The translations under genes were made by a program, and so were the position numbers. The notes beneath the pieces were generated by a model. It had not been told where the DNA came from and did no database searches. It worked only from the letters and a program-made list of their open reading frames with translations. Shown here one piece after another: positions 63,509 through 64,000 of a stretch of DNA of 64,000 nucleotides. This DNA comes from Akkermansiaceae bacterium (GTDB lineage Bacteria > Verrucomicrobiota > Verrucomicrobiia > Verrucomicrobiales > Akkermansiaceae). The DNA lies in the NCBI GenBank assembly GCA_029242935.1, contig JAQWSX010000042.1:1-64000 (forward strand). Direction: 5' to 3'. Positions within the stretch are counted from its first letter, which is position 1. Each line of letters begins with the position of its first letter.

Positions 63509-64000
63509 TTAGTCATTCCCTTTACTGACTTTCGGCAGCGTGTTGCTCCATTCGTGGAGTTCATACCCCTTGCCAAGCCCTCCGATTTCATTCAGCAACT
63601 TGGCACATTCTGTTTTCCAAGATGAATAGTCCGGAGCCTTCCATGTCCCTGATGTACGGGGAAAAACGATATAGGTCACACCAAGACCGGATACCGGCGC
63701 ACTATATGGCGTAGATTTGGGATTGAGGGCTTTTGCCATTCGCAAACTGGCCTCTCCGATTTTAGAACTTGGTCCCCCGTCACCTACGATTGCGGGGTAA
63801 ACTTTTTTTTCGTGAATCACTGCCACATAATCACCGACATTTGGCCCCCATGCGCTCTCCCGGTCCTGCAAGATAAATACCGGAATCACGACAAAGGGAT
63901 CATATTCAGCGATCAAAAAACTCCGGCGTTTGAGATCTGCAATACCAGCCGACAGACGCTTCACTTCACTAGAGTTACCTTTTGCCTTTGCGGCGGCTAA
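63509..64000 (-). CDS. GH75 chitosanase-like protein, 5' end outside window
   Basis: The frame is open to the window edge, so the N-terminal part is missing; a GTG at 63964 is probably internal. The visible 164 residues carry the C-terminal half of the GH75 chitosanase pattern: DPFVVIPVF, GDYVAVIHEKKVYPAIVGD, then the GEAS motif (KIGEASLRMAKAL), and a closing VTYIVFPRTSGTW. The catalytic acidic residues of GH75 lie further upstream and are not visible here, so activity cannot be judged. Confidence 0.65.
   Translation of the reverse strand, partial: LAAAKAKGNSSEVKRLSAGIADLKRRSFLIAEYDPFVVIPVFILQDRESAWGPNVGDYVAVIHEKKVYPAIVGDGGPSSKIGEASLRMAKALNPKSTPYSAPVSGLGVTYIVFPRTSGTWKAPDYSSWKTECAKLLNEIGGLGKGYELHEWSNTLPKVSKGND

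Overview
The window looks like chromosome of a Verrucomicrobiota bacterium, or less likely a planctomycete. This is inferred from gene content only: secreted sulfatases with C-terminal extensions, a DUF1800/DUF1501 pair, a VTC-domain/DUF4956 pair, PQQ-type propeller and squalene-cyclase-like secreted proteins, and fused Bat proteins. Base composition looks close to even, coding density is very high, and no gap between genes exceeds about 280 bases. I saw no insertion sequence, prophage, integrase, CRISPR array or rRNA.

Layout. 1-5747: three sulfatases (the first truncated by the window edge) and a membrane-anchored PQQ beta-propeller. 6027-8716: queD divergent from trpA and dapF, then a BrnT/BrnA-like toxin-antitoxin pair. 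8745-16376: VanZ-like and SnoaL-like genes, then seven genes on one strand, each overlapping the next by 4 or 8 bases: fatty-acid desaturase, COG2907 flavin oxidoreductase, DUF1365, cyclopropane-fatty-acyl synthase, DUF2062, DUF1295 and a second synthase-like methyltransferase. 16369-25161: a YkgJ-type Cys-cluster protein, an amidase lipoprotein, a methyltransferase-like protein, an orphan efflux-type adaptor, a squalene-cyclase-like protein, and a DUF1800-DUF1501-small protein operon. 25376-36048: carA, purA, uppS, a sigma-54 response regulator, upp, a large secreted TPR protein, and korAB. 36137-49888: a Pro/Ala-linker membrane protein, polA, two secreted cyclophilins, plsY-gpsA, an amidohydrolase, the VTC/DUF4956 pair, argH, uvrA and tRNA-Cys. 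50018-64000: a coiled-coil/TPR exported protein, uxaC, a rearranged Bat locus with BatB-thioredoxin-BatC and BatD-BatE fusions, two HtrA-like proteins with unusual domain order, and a GH75-like protein cut by the window end.

How the genes fit together. The 9832-16376 operon reads as one membrane-lipid tailoring system: a desaturase makes a double bond, and methyltransferases and flavin/reductase partners modify it. The 53757-63485 run reads as one envelope quality-control or stress locus, with VWA/TPR membrane scaffolds followed directly by PDZ protease-like proteins. The sulfatases, uxaC, GH75-like protein and amidohydrolase fit an organism that breaks down sulfated or uronic-acid-rich polysaccharides. 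These two operons are the best candidates for undescribed biology.
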